A stretch of DNA of 64,000 nucleotides from Brachionus rotundiformis. Taxonomy: Eukaryota > Rotifera > Eurotatoria > Ploima > Brachionidae. The first letter of the stretch is position 1. Every line of letters starts with the position of its first letter. The stretch lies in contig JAESIW010000090.1 in the NCBI GenBank assembly GCA_016802295.1, positions 1,398,858 to 1,462,857 on the forward strand, given 5' to 3'. Shown piece by piece: positions 1 through 10,725 of this stretch. The position numbers were made by a program, and so were the translations under genes. The notes beneath the pieces are model-generated. The model was not told the DNA's origin and made no database searches. It saw only the letters and a list, made by a program, of their open reading frames with translations.

Positions 1-291
1 AATTATCTGGAAGATAAATACAAATGATGAAAAGTATAAGAAAGTAAGATTACGAAATCAAAGATACGAAGTTTATATTTTATTCATTAAACATCATATT
101 TAAATTTTCACATAAGAGAATTAAAAATGTAAATGTTCTAGATAATTTTTCATTCACCTCTTTATTCGTTGATAGCAAAATGCCATTATTTAAAATTATT
201 TTCTATTCATATTCTTCAAATAAATTTAGATAACATTGATGATGATAAAATGTTTTAATAATTTCCTTAATAAATGAAATAAACTTGAAAT
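1..291. other. Non-coding left edge
   Basis: AT-rich sequence with no supported exon or RNA gene. Its last 8 bases (284-291, CTTGAAAT) are the left target-site duplication of the foldback element that follows. Confidence 0.6.
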
Positions 292-987
292 CAGACTTGT
301 GCGTAAGTCAAAAAATAATCTCATTTTTAAGTCATTTTTTGGTCAAGTTAAGTCATTTAACTTGACTTAAGATTTTTTTTTTTAAAGTTAAGTCATTTAA
401 CTTGACTTAAGATTTTTTTTTTAAAGTTAAGTCATTTAACTTGACTTAAGATTTTTTTTTTTAAAGTTAAGTCATTTAGAATGACTTGGCTTTAGTGAAT
501 ATTTTTCAATTCTTAAAATTAACATAAAAGTTAAGCTTTAATTCTTAAGTTTTCAATTTTATTTAGAAAAAAATTAAAAGATAAATATTTTAATGATGAC
601 AAGTTCTAATCCTCTCACAAAGGGTTCCTCAATCAAAATTCAACCTATTGTTCAATTAGGCTTCAGTGAAGACCATTCTCACAGTATTTTTTGCATTTTA
701 ATTAATTTTGAATTGCTAGATATTTAGTTATTTAAATTATTATTTGTGAAAAAAAAAGATTAAGAAAATAAACTGATATTAAACAATTTTCATACGTTAA
801 ATGACTCAAAGAAGAAGCGGAAAATGACTTAACTTTAAAAAAAAAAATCTTAAGTCAAGTCAAATGACTTAACTTTAAAAAAAAAAAACTTAAGTCAAGT
901 CAAATGACTTAACTTTAAAAAAAAAAATCTTAAGTCAAGTCCGTGACTTGACTTTGACTTTGACTTAGGGACTTACGCACAAGTCTG
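292..987. mobile_element. Foldback hAT-type non-autonomous transposon
   Basis: The 696-bp element begins CAGACTTGTGCGTAAGTC and ends with the exact reverse complement GACTTACGCACAAGTCTG. It is flanked on both sides by the 8-bp direct repeat CTTGAAAT (284-291 and 988-995). An 8-bp duplication with CAG...CTG ends is the hallmark of the hAT superfamily. Inside each arm lie about three tandem units of about 40 bp (roughly 340-480 on the left, 805-945 on the right) built on AAGTCATTTAACTTGACTT plus a poly-T/poly-A run, in opposite orientation, so the whole element can fold on itself. It has no open reading frame, so it would depend on a transposase supplied elsewhere. Confidence 0.88.
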
Positions 988-995
988 CTTGAAAT

Positions 996-2185
996 ATTAG
1001 GTTAAATAAGATATATTTTTGTTAAAAAATAAATTAAAATGTCTTCTTTTAGCAGGCTCTCTAGGGGTGGTCACCAGGTCGCCTAATGTCAAGACCAAAT
1101 ATCCGAATTACTCCGCTCAAACATGCAAGTCAAAGTGACAGCAGAAGAAATCGCCAAAATAGCTAAGGGCAAAAACACCTGGTGATGACGATGAACTTGT
1201 CTTAAAGGTAATGATCTCAATACTGTTTCAGTTATTCAGAATAATAAAACGTCTTAAAATAGTCTTTTAGTAATCAAGAAAAAAGAGACTGCTTTTTAGA
1301 TTCAAAAAAATCCCATTTCTATTACAAGATATACTCGGTCAATTGGATACCAAGTTATCTATGGCTAAAGTAATTCAATTTCAAGGTTAATCAACAGGCT
1401 AGAGCCCTTGTCACGAAGACCAATTAACACTTCATTTATTTAAACAGTACAAAATAATCTTTCAAATTAAAATTGAATAAAATTTTTTATAAATTTAATC
1501 AAAAAAGTAAAACATCGAAATGTTTAAATTAAATTTTTTGAATTTTTTTACAAAATCTGAGAAAATTAGATTAATGTTATTAAAAATGAATGCTTAAATG
1601 TTGTAAACTTCAACATTGATCTCTTGACAATTAACAATTAAAAGTCTTGGGTAAAAAAATACAAGTTTTTTCTCTGTTTGCTGATTTTGAGGCTGGTTCT
1701 ATCAGATTGCCACTATTCTTTAGATTATATTTCAAATAAAGTGTTCCTTTCAGTCTAATTGGCCAAAGTGGTCGTTTGAGATTGCTTAACCAAAAACTAT
1801 GAGAATAAAAATTCAAAAGCTTTTTAATTTACTCTTGTTTTGTTCAATTGTGCCAAATCTCCAAAGCCTTAGAGCCTGCTTACAGGCCAATAAAGAGAGC
1901 ATTGGGCGCCATAATTCTGTCCTGTTTACACGGACAAGTCTGGCTAATTTAATTACAGGTCGTTTGACTTAAATTTGGCTCCAAATAAAGCAAATTTACC
2001 AACACATTATATTGTAATATTAAAACTAAACAAACATCCAATTACTTGAATTAAAACTAACTATTCAACCAGACTGGGGTTGAGGAAAATTAAGAGAAAA
2101 ATTTAAATCTAAATTTTAAGCAAACATAATAAAATAAATAATAAAAAAATTAATTTATTTTTATTTTGGTAAATTTACATCAACC
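996..2185. other. Intergenic region upstream of TEX14-like gene
   Basis: No coding exon is supported. It holds one copy of a dispersed repeat (about 1375-1760). Positions 1050-1210 and 1860-1970 are locally richer in GC than their surroundings but match nothing I recognise. The promoter and 5' UTR of the following gene must lie near the right end; no clear core-promoter motif stands out. Confidence 0.5.
1375..1760. repeat. Dispersed repeat family A, copy 1
   Basis: This shares long stretches with 9680-10060 and 11075-11480. Common blocks include CAAGGTTAATCAAC, GACCRATTAACACTYCATTTA, a poly-T tract followed by ACAAAATCTGA, TTAATGTTATTAAAAAT, ACATTGATCTCTTGA and GGTTCTATCAGATT, in the same order in all copies. 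No terminal inverted repeat or coding sequence is evident. It may be a SINE or the 3' end of a longer retroelement; the class is unknown. Confidence 0.75.
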
Positions 2186-5100
2186 ATGGCTGACCAGATA
2201 TGTTCAAATAGCCCGCTAAGTCTATTGCACAAATATGCCTACGAGGGAAGCAAAAATAAGCTCAAAAATGTACTCAAAAATGGTAAACAAAAAAAGCCCA
2301 TTTTTTATAAATAGATAAAATTTATTTGAACAAAATTTAAAGAGGTAAATGTGGACAAAGTTGACCAGAATGGCAATACGGCATTGTACTGTGCGTGTGC
2401 GCGCGGCGAAAAAGAGTGTGTGAGAATATTGCTGGAGCAGGGCGCCAACCCGAACGAGCGGTGCCAGAACAACGAGACGCCGATGCATGTGGCGGCTCGT
2501 TACGGCCAAACAAAGGTGCTTGTGCTTTTGCTGCAGTATGGCGGCGATCTGCGCCTACACGACAGCCTCAATCGAACGCCGAAGACGTGCGCCATGCAGC
2601 AGGAGAACTCGAACCTGCGCCGCAAGACTCTGGCGCTCATCGAGGAGACCCGCATGAACGCCCAGCTTCAAACGAACAAGACCGACGCCCAGAAGCTCTC
2701 TCTGCTCAGCATTACGCCGAAATCGCGCGACGAGCTCGTCAATCCGTGCTCGGTCGGCTTCGGCATATTGTACAAGTCCACAGGAGAAATAGGAGTGCCA
2801 ATAGTGCTGCCAGTGGTCAAAGAAAACGAGCTAGAGCACGACTATTTGGGCGAAACGTTCAACAACGGCGCGTTCATGGTCTACGAGAGCATGAAGTGGA
2901 AGGAGCTGCATTTGGTGACTGTGAAACGACTGCACACCAGCATGGCCGACCAGGGACACTCGGACCTGTTGATCGAAGAGCTCAGGTACCTGAAACGAAT
3001 CAACCACTGTCCGAACATTTTGTCAGTGATGGGATTTTGCCAATATGTCAACTCAGAGGGTCTGATGCTCATGTTTGAACGGGTCCAGGTCGGCTCGTTG
3101 TTCACTGTGCTACACGAACGCCAACTGACCAGACCGCCCAAGCTCAAAAGTGTTTGCCAAATAATGCTCAATGTGTGCGACGCGCTCATCTACTTGCACC
3201 AAATGAACATACTTCATTGTTACGTGAGCTCGCATAGCATTTTCTTGACCACGTTTCACACGGCCAAGTTGGGCAATCTGGAGTATGCAGTGGAAAAAAG
3301 TGGCGATTTGTCCAAGCAGAAAAAGACCAAAATAGTCGAGAATAAGATGGAAAATTGTGCATACAATTGGCTAGCGCCAGAAATATTGGAAAATTCAATA
3401 CCAACTGAATTGAGTGACATGTACAGCTATTGTGCTGTTATTTGGGAGTTGTTCGAGTGCAGGATACCATGGCAATCGTGTGATCATATTGAAATACAGC
3501 ATGAGATGTTAATTAAGGGAAATACGCTGCCAGTTGACCACGAAAAAATAGCCTTTCCGTTTAATCGGATTGTCAAAGATGGCTTTTCCAATCCGATTAA
3601 GCGTATGAGCTTTGAGGAAGTTAGAGCTGTGATAGAAAATTATCAGACAAATTTGCACAACATGTCAAAGGTGAAGGTTGCTCGTATGTACCAACGAGTG
3701 CCCCGTCTAAAGTCAAACAGTGTCTCGGCTATTGAGACTCTAAACAGCGATCAAATAGACAAATTGTCGGAAAATTCAGCCGAGTACATCAAGTGTGACG
3801 CCTACAGGTGTGCTTTAATTTATCTTGTCTTATCTTATCTTATCTTATTCTATCTTGTTTACTCGAAAAAAAATCAATCCTCTTGCATTTTTATGCTTGT
3901 CTAAAGTTCTTTTTTTTTTCTAATGATTCTATTAAAGGTCCTTATTTTTAGCCAAATAGGACCATAAATGATTAGAAAAGTAATATAAAGAAACAATAGT
4001 TATTTAGATTAGTTTATTAAAAGATTAAAGTTCAGCTTTTTCACATGGGCTGCTAAAGGTGACCAATGTTTTAGGGAAATTAGCGAGCTTAAATTTTCAA
4101 AGCTGCTAGAAGTGGTATTGAACTAAAAAGTAAAAAGCCTAAATGGTTCAAACATTGGCTTGAACAAAAATTTGACTTCAATCAGACTTTCTGAGTGCAT
4201 TATAAATGTGTTGTGGCAATTTTTTCCACACTCTTTTGACACTCTTGTAAGAAAATTGAGTCTTGGTCAAAAAAAAAATTAATTTTTCTTCTGTAAATAG
4301 TTCTTTAGGAAGATCTGAGATTATATTTTCAAAGTTAGTGATCAACAAGTTGGTTTCATTGTCTAAAAGACCGATGAACACTTCATTAATTTAATTATTT
4401 ATTTAATAATAGGAATAAAAAAATTTAATGTTTAAATATATTTTATTATTAATCAATTTAAAAAATCCATAGTGTTATTAACCTAATGAAAATGTCTGTT
4501 TCCAGCCTGTTAGGATCTGATGGTTCTTGGTTATAACTTAAAATAAGGAAGTTCAAATAATAACTTTATTTAAAAATGGCCACTTCTAGCCTAATAAAGA
4601 ATAGGGAAAGTTAACAAAAATATAAAGGCTTTTAATTTCTAATTGACTCAAAAACAATTCTGAACCAGGTGTATTAGCTCTGTCTTTTTGCAAATTGTTC
4701 CCAAATGTTTTCCCTCCTAAAGAAAATTAAATATTATTACAGTCGAGTCTTGTTATAACGATGCTGATTAATACGATATTCGATATAAAACGATATTTTT
4801 TTTCATAATTTACATTCCCAAATATAATAATCCTTTAACATACAGATTTGATTAAAACGATGTCCATTTTTTCCGCCCAAACACATCGTATTATCCAGAC
4901 TCGACTGTATGGTTAATTGCTGAGCTCAAAAAAAATCCATCTAAATAATATGATTAAAAACTTTTTCTCTCGTCTAGGGCCGAGATTTTACTCAGAAATT
5001 CGACAAATAAAAAAAATGCTCTGGATCGTGCAAAAAAAAGTTTCAAGTCGAGTCCGAGTCAGCAATTGCCTCCGACTCCGCCAAGTGTTCAGCCATCTAC

Positions 5101-8100
5101 TAAGCTAAGCCCAACTCCACAAAGCAAATATTTTCCAGCTCAACCGTCAAGTTGTAGTCCGCGCGTGCGACCATCATCGATTGATTCGCCGCGCAGCTTC
5201 AAAAACGAGCCTCTAACGCCCCGGATGATGCACTCGAATTTGTCTCATGTAGGAATTAGAAAAATAGAAAAAGACATTGAAGGTAATTTTGAATAATTTA
5301 GTAGGACTTAGCTTATTTTTGGTCTTCATTTGATTTGGTTTTATCCATTATCTATTATATTTATTTTTTTAAATTTTTAACTATAGACAATTATAAATTC
5401 AAATTAATCGAATCGATTTATTACTCAAATTTACTTAAATTTAATCAAGAAAACAAGCGCCGAGCTGTGCTCGAAGACATTAGGAGCAGGCAGATGACAC
5501 AGGACGAAAAGCCGAGCTCTCTTAGTGTCAAGGACAAATTTGGCGATTTTAAACAAAATCTAACCGAGCCAACACCTGAGGCCAAACGAGACAGCTACAA
5601 CAAAAATTTCGCTTCGCCCAGGTAGACCTAACTAAACAATCTGCCCATTTTAATTAACTGATGCTTAAATTATTAAATAATTAACTTTAGGCTCGATTGT
5701 GGCGATTTTGCCAGAGGCCAGCGCCTAGACTACAGCAATGTGTCCCAAGAAGACAACAATAACAACAAACCACTGGCCAAAGACGTGTATCTTAATGAGA
5801 CCAAACAGACAACAGGTAAGAGAGAATGACTTAATGTAACTTGTGATTGTGTTTTTATCATGATGTGTTACACAAAGGCTTTTTGGAGGAGCTGAGACTG
5901 AAGCAGGAGCAGCGAAGTCAGCAAAACTGCTCGATCGAATCATCCAACTACATGCAACGTTCAGGCAGCTATAGTCAATTGACTGAAAGCACTAAACGAA
6001 GCGATCACGTGTCGCGTAGCTGTGCATCCAATCAAAAACGATCTCAAAACATGCACAGACCTGTTCAATATGCGAGAAGCCTCTCGCACAACAACAACAC
6101 AAGAAACCAGGCCCCGGAGAGCAAGGCCCGACCGATCGAGCAGAGCACACAGGAATTTTTTGGCGGGCACGGCTCTGTTCGTAGTTTAGTACAATCCTAT
6201 GAAGAGCAATCGGCCAAAAGTGAATCGGACCCTCGAGTTGAGAAAATCCGCCTCGAGAGACTTAACGAAATGAAGTGCATGAAAAAACAGTTCGATCAGG
6301 ACCAAGCCCAGTTTCAAGCACAAAAAGAGCTATCGACTATATCGGAACGAACCGAGCACACGAACAGCGTCAATTTAGCCAACACAATTGACTCTCCCAC
6401 TGGTGTTCTCATGAACACTAACTCCAAATCGGCCACCACTGTGACTAATGTAATCAGACAGTTGAACGACAAGTTTCTAGACTCGTCGACGGGGGCCAGC
6501 GCCGACGGCATATCGAGCACCAATCGAAATCTAAGCGCTCTTAACTCATCGACGCCAATTCAAACAAACAATCTTAGTCTCGGCTCGGCAAAGCTCACTG
6601 CCAGAACAACCATTGAAGCCATTCAAAATTTGAAACAAGACCGAGCCGAGGTGCAAATTCCGATTGAGTATGCTGACCAGACACATGGTAATAGTGATAG
6701 TGACAATGATGACGAGCTGATTAAAACAGGTGGCAGAATTGACTCCAAAAAGCCCATTGATCACGTCAATAGAACCAAGAGCAATCAGTCAAGCCAAGAG
6801 GACTATTTGTCAAACACACAGGTAAAGTTAAAAAGCTTCCAATTCAGCTAGATAGGCTCAAATGATTTTTTTGGTTTTTTTTTTTATTCTTGTTAAAGCT
6901 TGGTACTAAAAATAAAAAATCATGATGATAATTATTTTCGCTTAAAGCAATAGATAAATGCTTAATTTGAATAAGAATAGTGTAACATCATCGACCCCTT
7001 GATCACAAAGCAATTTATTAATCTAGAGTGGGAAAAAGATTTGTTGAGCACACGGGTCGCGCATCTTCTTTCCAAGTACCTTGACACAGGCGTGACTTCA
7101 TCGAGTTGATTATCTAAGCCGAATTTTCTGCACACCTTTTTTTTCAATTTCAAGGCTAATAAACAGCCTTTTGGTCATGCATCATGTGACCGACAATATC
7201 AAGACTAAATTGAGTTCTTTCTGGTTTAGCATTGATGTTATCCTTTTTTTTAATGTTTTTGGTTTTTTAGCTAGTTTTAGTCAGAGTTGTTTTTAAGTCA
7301 CAAGTCATAACTAACTTTTTTAGTAGTTTTTAAATTTCGAAAAAATTTGATCATTTATTTGCAAATTACAAGTAATTTACTTGACTTATAGTCACAAATT
7401 TGAGTTGAATTTTTGTTACATTGACTTAAAACTGTGATTTCAAATTGAATAAAAGTCTTCTCCACATCAACGTTCGCCTAGATTCTCGATCAGTCCCCTT
7501 TATCATTCCTAATGGGCAAAATGTCTCATCGGCACATTCAGATTATGCTTTAAATTATCTTTAAATAAAAGTTTTTAAATTATTTTTTTATTTTTAACTG
7601 TAATGCAGAGGTTTTGTTAAATTTGGTCCGATAGAACAGAACAAACCATTAAATTATTAGTATTGGAACCAACTATTAGTCTTTTTGACTTTTTGATTAA
7701 AACAATTTAGGCAAATAAAATCAAATTAAAATGATTATGTTTAAAAAATTATTTATTTTTTTTAATTTTTTAGAATCTTTTTAATTAAAAAATGTAATGC
7801 AGAGACAAATTTTCGTGTGTAGCAGGACATGTTAAATCATGATCGAGCATTGTGCAAAATTGTGCATGCATTAAATTTTTGCAGAAATTTGCAGACATAA
7901 AAAATTAAGATAAGCATTGAATGTTTACTTTAAAAATGTGATTCTGCAATAAATTTTTTTAGTCGAAAATATTTAAAAATCTATCTTTGTAATAATTTTT
8001 GGTTTGTTCTGTACTATTGTACCAAATTTAAAAAAACCTCTGTGTTACAGTTAGATAGTTTTAGAGGAAAATTTGATGATAAACTTAAGACAATTTGTGT

Positions 8101-8973
8101 TAATTAATCTTAGTTTAATATTTATAAACAGTTTTATTTTGTATTCTTTCTTTGTCTATTATTCAAGCTGTGATAATACAAACTTGTAATTGATTAGATC
8201 TTCTTCAATCTTTAACATGATGATACAGTTAATTTTTACTAAAAACCTTAATTTGGCGAGAAGATAAGACTAGTGGTTAAGCTAAAAAAATAATTATTAA
8301 ATAAATTGCTATAATAAATATTTTCATTTTTTGTATATCTGTACCGAGCTAAAGTTCCTTTAAAATAACTGCCTGAAAAGTCACTTAAATAGTGTTCTTC
8401 GGCTGCAGTCACACTTAGAAGAATTAAATAGACCAAGTCATTTTTTTTGTCTTATATTGCACTGATTTTAAAGCCTAAATAAATTCTATTTTTACAAAGG
8501 CTTGTGAAGTTACATCTATGGAATACAGTGACAACTTGTATTTGACTGATTTTGACCGATTGAACAGCAATACGCCGCAGTCGAGCATGGCTAGACCGAG
8601 CCTGGCGTTCGACATTAGAAAGTATAAGCTAGAGAACGAGATGCCAGTCAACGAGCAAGACTCGAGCACGTCTTCAATCGCCGCAGCAGATAGTGTGCCT
8701 TCACTTGAAGAGACCAACGCCGGAGCGCCTATTGTAGAGAACACAATTTACAAAAATACCAAGCAAGGAAATGTTCGGCTCGATAAGCACGTCATAGATA
8801 CCAGCAAATTTGCCGGATATCAGTACCAATTGGAAACCAAGTCAAATGTGTCTAACAAATATCATATAAAGGGCTTGTTGACAAATCAACAAACTGGTCA
8901 TTCATTGGTCGTTCAGAATACAAAAATAAAAGCGCCAAGCTTGTCGACTAAGGTCGTAATTGACAAATTATAA
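2186..8973 (+). CDS. TEX14: TEX14-like ankyrin-repeat pseudokinase
   Basis: Seven exons join in frame: 2186-2282, 2343-3807, 4978-5282, 5450-5621, 5691-5815, 5878-6821 and 8500-8973, giving about 1193 aa. Residues about 10-135 are ankyrin repeats and 185-475 a kinase-like domain. The segments GGDLRLHD..RTPKT, ERVQVGSLFTVLHER and NLEY match my recollection of vertebrate TEX14, which keeps germ cells joined by stable intercellular bridges. The ATP-anchoring Lys is kept (VTVKRL, about K227), but the HRD motif reads HCY (324-326) and the DFG position reads GNL (343-345), so catalysis is unlikely; TEX14 is itself an inactive kinase. The rest is polar, Ser/Gln-rich and probably disordered. Exon 4 could instead begin at 5387, also in frame. 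No GPP tripeptide (CEP55-binding motif of mammalian TEX14) is present in my model. Confidence 0.88.
3818..3857. repeat. TCTTA microsatellite in intron 2
   Basis: A short pentanucleotide array (units of TCTTA with small variants) lies just inside the second intron of the TEX14-like gene. The reading frame stays open across it by chance, so it could be mistaken for coding sequence. Confidence 0.7.
4740..4907. mobile_element. 168-bp Tigger/pogo-like MITE
   Basis: The ends are CAGTCGAGTCTTGTTATAAC and, inverted, TATCCAGACTCGACTG, flanked on each side by TA (4738-4739 and 4908-4909). A TA target duplication and this type of end are typical of small non-autonomous members of the pogo/Tigger group of Tc1/mariner elements. 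The body repeats the word AACGAT/ATCGTA in both orientations. It sits in intron 2 of the TEX14-like gene. Confidence 0.75.
7595..8053. mobile_element. Foldback element in last intron of TEX14-like gene
   Basis: About 55 bp at 7595-7650 (AACTGTAATGCAGAGG, then AAATTTGGT and AACAGAACAAACC) recur inverted at 7993-8053 (GGTTTGTTCTGT, ACCAAATTT, CCTCTGTGTTACAGTT). A further partial copy of the end (TGTAATGCAGAG) lies near 7793. There is no coding sequence. I see no unambiguous target-site duplication, so the superfamily is open. Confidence 0.6.
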
Positions 8974-9344
8974 TTGTTATCTATTTAGATGTTAAGTCTA
9001 TCCGTTATTTTCTCTTTATAGTCTTATCGCTAATCAAGCGACGGGCTTCAAAATAAATGCCCACATTTTAAAATCGAATTTCTCTCTCCACTTCAAGTTT
9101 TTCTTGTCTTAATATCATTACCATTGTTTATAAAATATAAATTATTTTGATAAATTAATTAATTTAGTTAACAATACATTGATTGTCATTTAAATATCCA
9201 AGATTATATTAGTTTTTTTTGTGCCTTAAATTTTTAATAAAAACTTTTATTACCAAAGTATTTTATTTTCATTTTTTTATCAGCACAATTTAATGGGCCT
9301 CAATTTATGCCAAATTGTTATATCATAAATCATATATATTTAAG

Positions 9345-9600
9345 TACCTCAAAAGAGAGACGAAAAAGAGGAGACCTAATAGAATACTTTAAAGCCACAA
9401 AACAGTTCAGCTTTGTTACATGGAGAAACCCCTCTTATAACTCAAGGTCCTGCAAGAGCCACACGGCGTCACCAACATAGGATAACTAAGCAACATACAA
9501 AGGCAAAGCAATGTCAAGACTTTTTGACCAACAGAGTAGTCAAAGTTCAGGCAAAGAAGAATCTGTATAGGACAAAGTACGTTTTTGTTTATTAGATTAA
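9345..9600 (+). pseudogene. Decayed LINE reverse-transcriptase tail
   Basis: One frame reads ERRKRGDLIEYFKA and then, after a frameshift near 9420, another reads GPARATRRHQHR...QDFLTNRVVKV. This pattern (RGDLI followed by a Thr/Arg/His-rich segment and FxxRVV) is typical of the C-terminal end of non-LTR retrotransposon reverse transcriptases. The frameshift and short length show it is a dead 3' fragment. A copy of repeat family A starts about 80 bp downstream. Confidence 0.6.
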
Positions 9601-9679
9601 TTTTCTTTTGGATGACCAGAGCTTTTATTTTATTATTTTTTTTTAAATAAATATTGAAAACAAGTGCTTTCAATTCAAT

Positions 9680-10060
9680 TTTTCAATTCCAAGGTTAATC
9701 AACCGGCTAGGGCCGATGTCACAAAGACCGATTAACACTCCATTTATTTAAATAAAAACTAAGCTTTACAAATTAAAAAAATTAATTGTTTATGTAATTA
9801 TTTAACAAAATAAAACATTGAAATATTTATATTAAATTTTTTTACAAAATCTGAGAAAATTAGATTAATGTTATTAAAAATTGAATGCTTAAATTTTGTA
9901 AATTTCAACATTGATCTCTTGATCACAAAGCAATTTATAAGTCTTGAATAGAAAAATCCAAAAGTTTCTACTATTTACTGATTTTGATGTTGGTTCTATC
10001 AGATTCTCACTGTTCCTCAAATTATAATTCAAATTTCTCGAGTCATTTTTCTTTAAATTC
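9680..10060. repeat. Dispersed repeat family A, copy 2
   Basis: This is colinear with 1375-1760 and 11075-11480, sharing AAGGTTAATCAAC, AAGACCGATTAACACTCCAT, ACATTGATCTCTTGATCAC and GGTTCTATCAGATTCTCACT. It lies between the LINE relic and the first cystatin gene. Confidence 0.75.
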
Positions 10061-10313
10061 TGCCTTAGATTTTCAGGAAAAGTGTATTTAGTGTATAGCC
10101 CAAGTCAGCTGTTAAGTGCATTCAAAGACTCGGACATTGATAAATAGATAAACTATTTTAAAAATAAATATTTTTTTCAAATGAATTAAAGCTATTAACA
10201 AAATTATAAATCAATATTTTTATTTAAAAAGTTAATTTTAGAATAATAAGGTTGCCAGATCATATTTTAGTCTTGTATTAAAGCTACAGATAATATGATA
10301 TTGGTTTAAAAAT

Positions 10314-10725
10314 TTATGGGAAATATGGGTTTGAACCGCATTGTGGAGTGCCGACAATTTGTCTTGTATTAGTCCATGGCTGGTCAAACACGGTCAAGTC
10401 ACATGATCTAAACTTTAAATGAACTGTTTAAGACACATTTTTGGTCTGCTTAACGAATGCTTACAAAATATTGGTTCTCTGGGGTCTGAATTAAAAGGTC
10501 AAGAGTGAACTTGTAGTTGATTCCGTTTACAACTTGGGTCATCAAGTTTCGGACAGTCATTAGGTTGTGATCACCAAGGACGTCCGTATAAGAGGACATT
10601 TGGCTAGCTGACCATCTTGCCAATGCCATAAATTCATCGGTTGGCGTAGCTGGTTGGTAGCCGCCCACGGTAAAACATTGGCTGGCTACGAACAAAGTCA
10701 AAAATGTGCCTAATACCTTGAACAT
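10314..10725 (-). CDS. Secreted cystatin (cysteine protease inhibitor)
   Basis: Two exons, 10725-10465 and 10412-10314, are separated by a 52-bp GT-AG intron and give 119 aa. The N-terminus is a signal peptide (about residues 1-18) followed by a Gly-Gly pair. The central QVVNG matches the cystatin QxVxG loop, and exon 2 supplies DQPW, the second hairpin loop Pro-Trp, between two cysteines (SCDL...PQCG). All three wedge elements that block papain-like proteases are thus present. The length fits a single-domain type-2 cystatin with one recognisable disulfide pair instead of two. A paralogue with the same exon structure lies at 34218-34618. Confidence 0.85.

Noticed and set aside
340..480. Regularly spaced about 40-bp repeats resembling a CRISPR array
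   Set aside because: There are no distinct spacers; the units are nearly identical throughout and recur inverted at 805-945 within a transposable element. The genome is animal.
2395..3078. Arg/Ala-rich open frame overlapping the TEX14-like kinase exon
   Set aside because: It is an out-of-frame shadow of a GC-rich exon whose true frame has clear ankyrin and kinase-like motifs.
4178..4381. 67-codon minus-strand frame ending in an LxxLPQHI-like motif
   Set aside because: It adjoins a fragment of repeat family A and faintly recalls a LINE C-terminus, but it is too short and isolated to call as a gene or named element.
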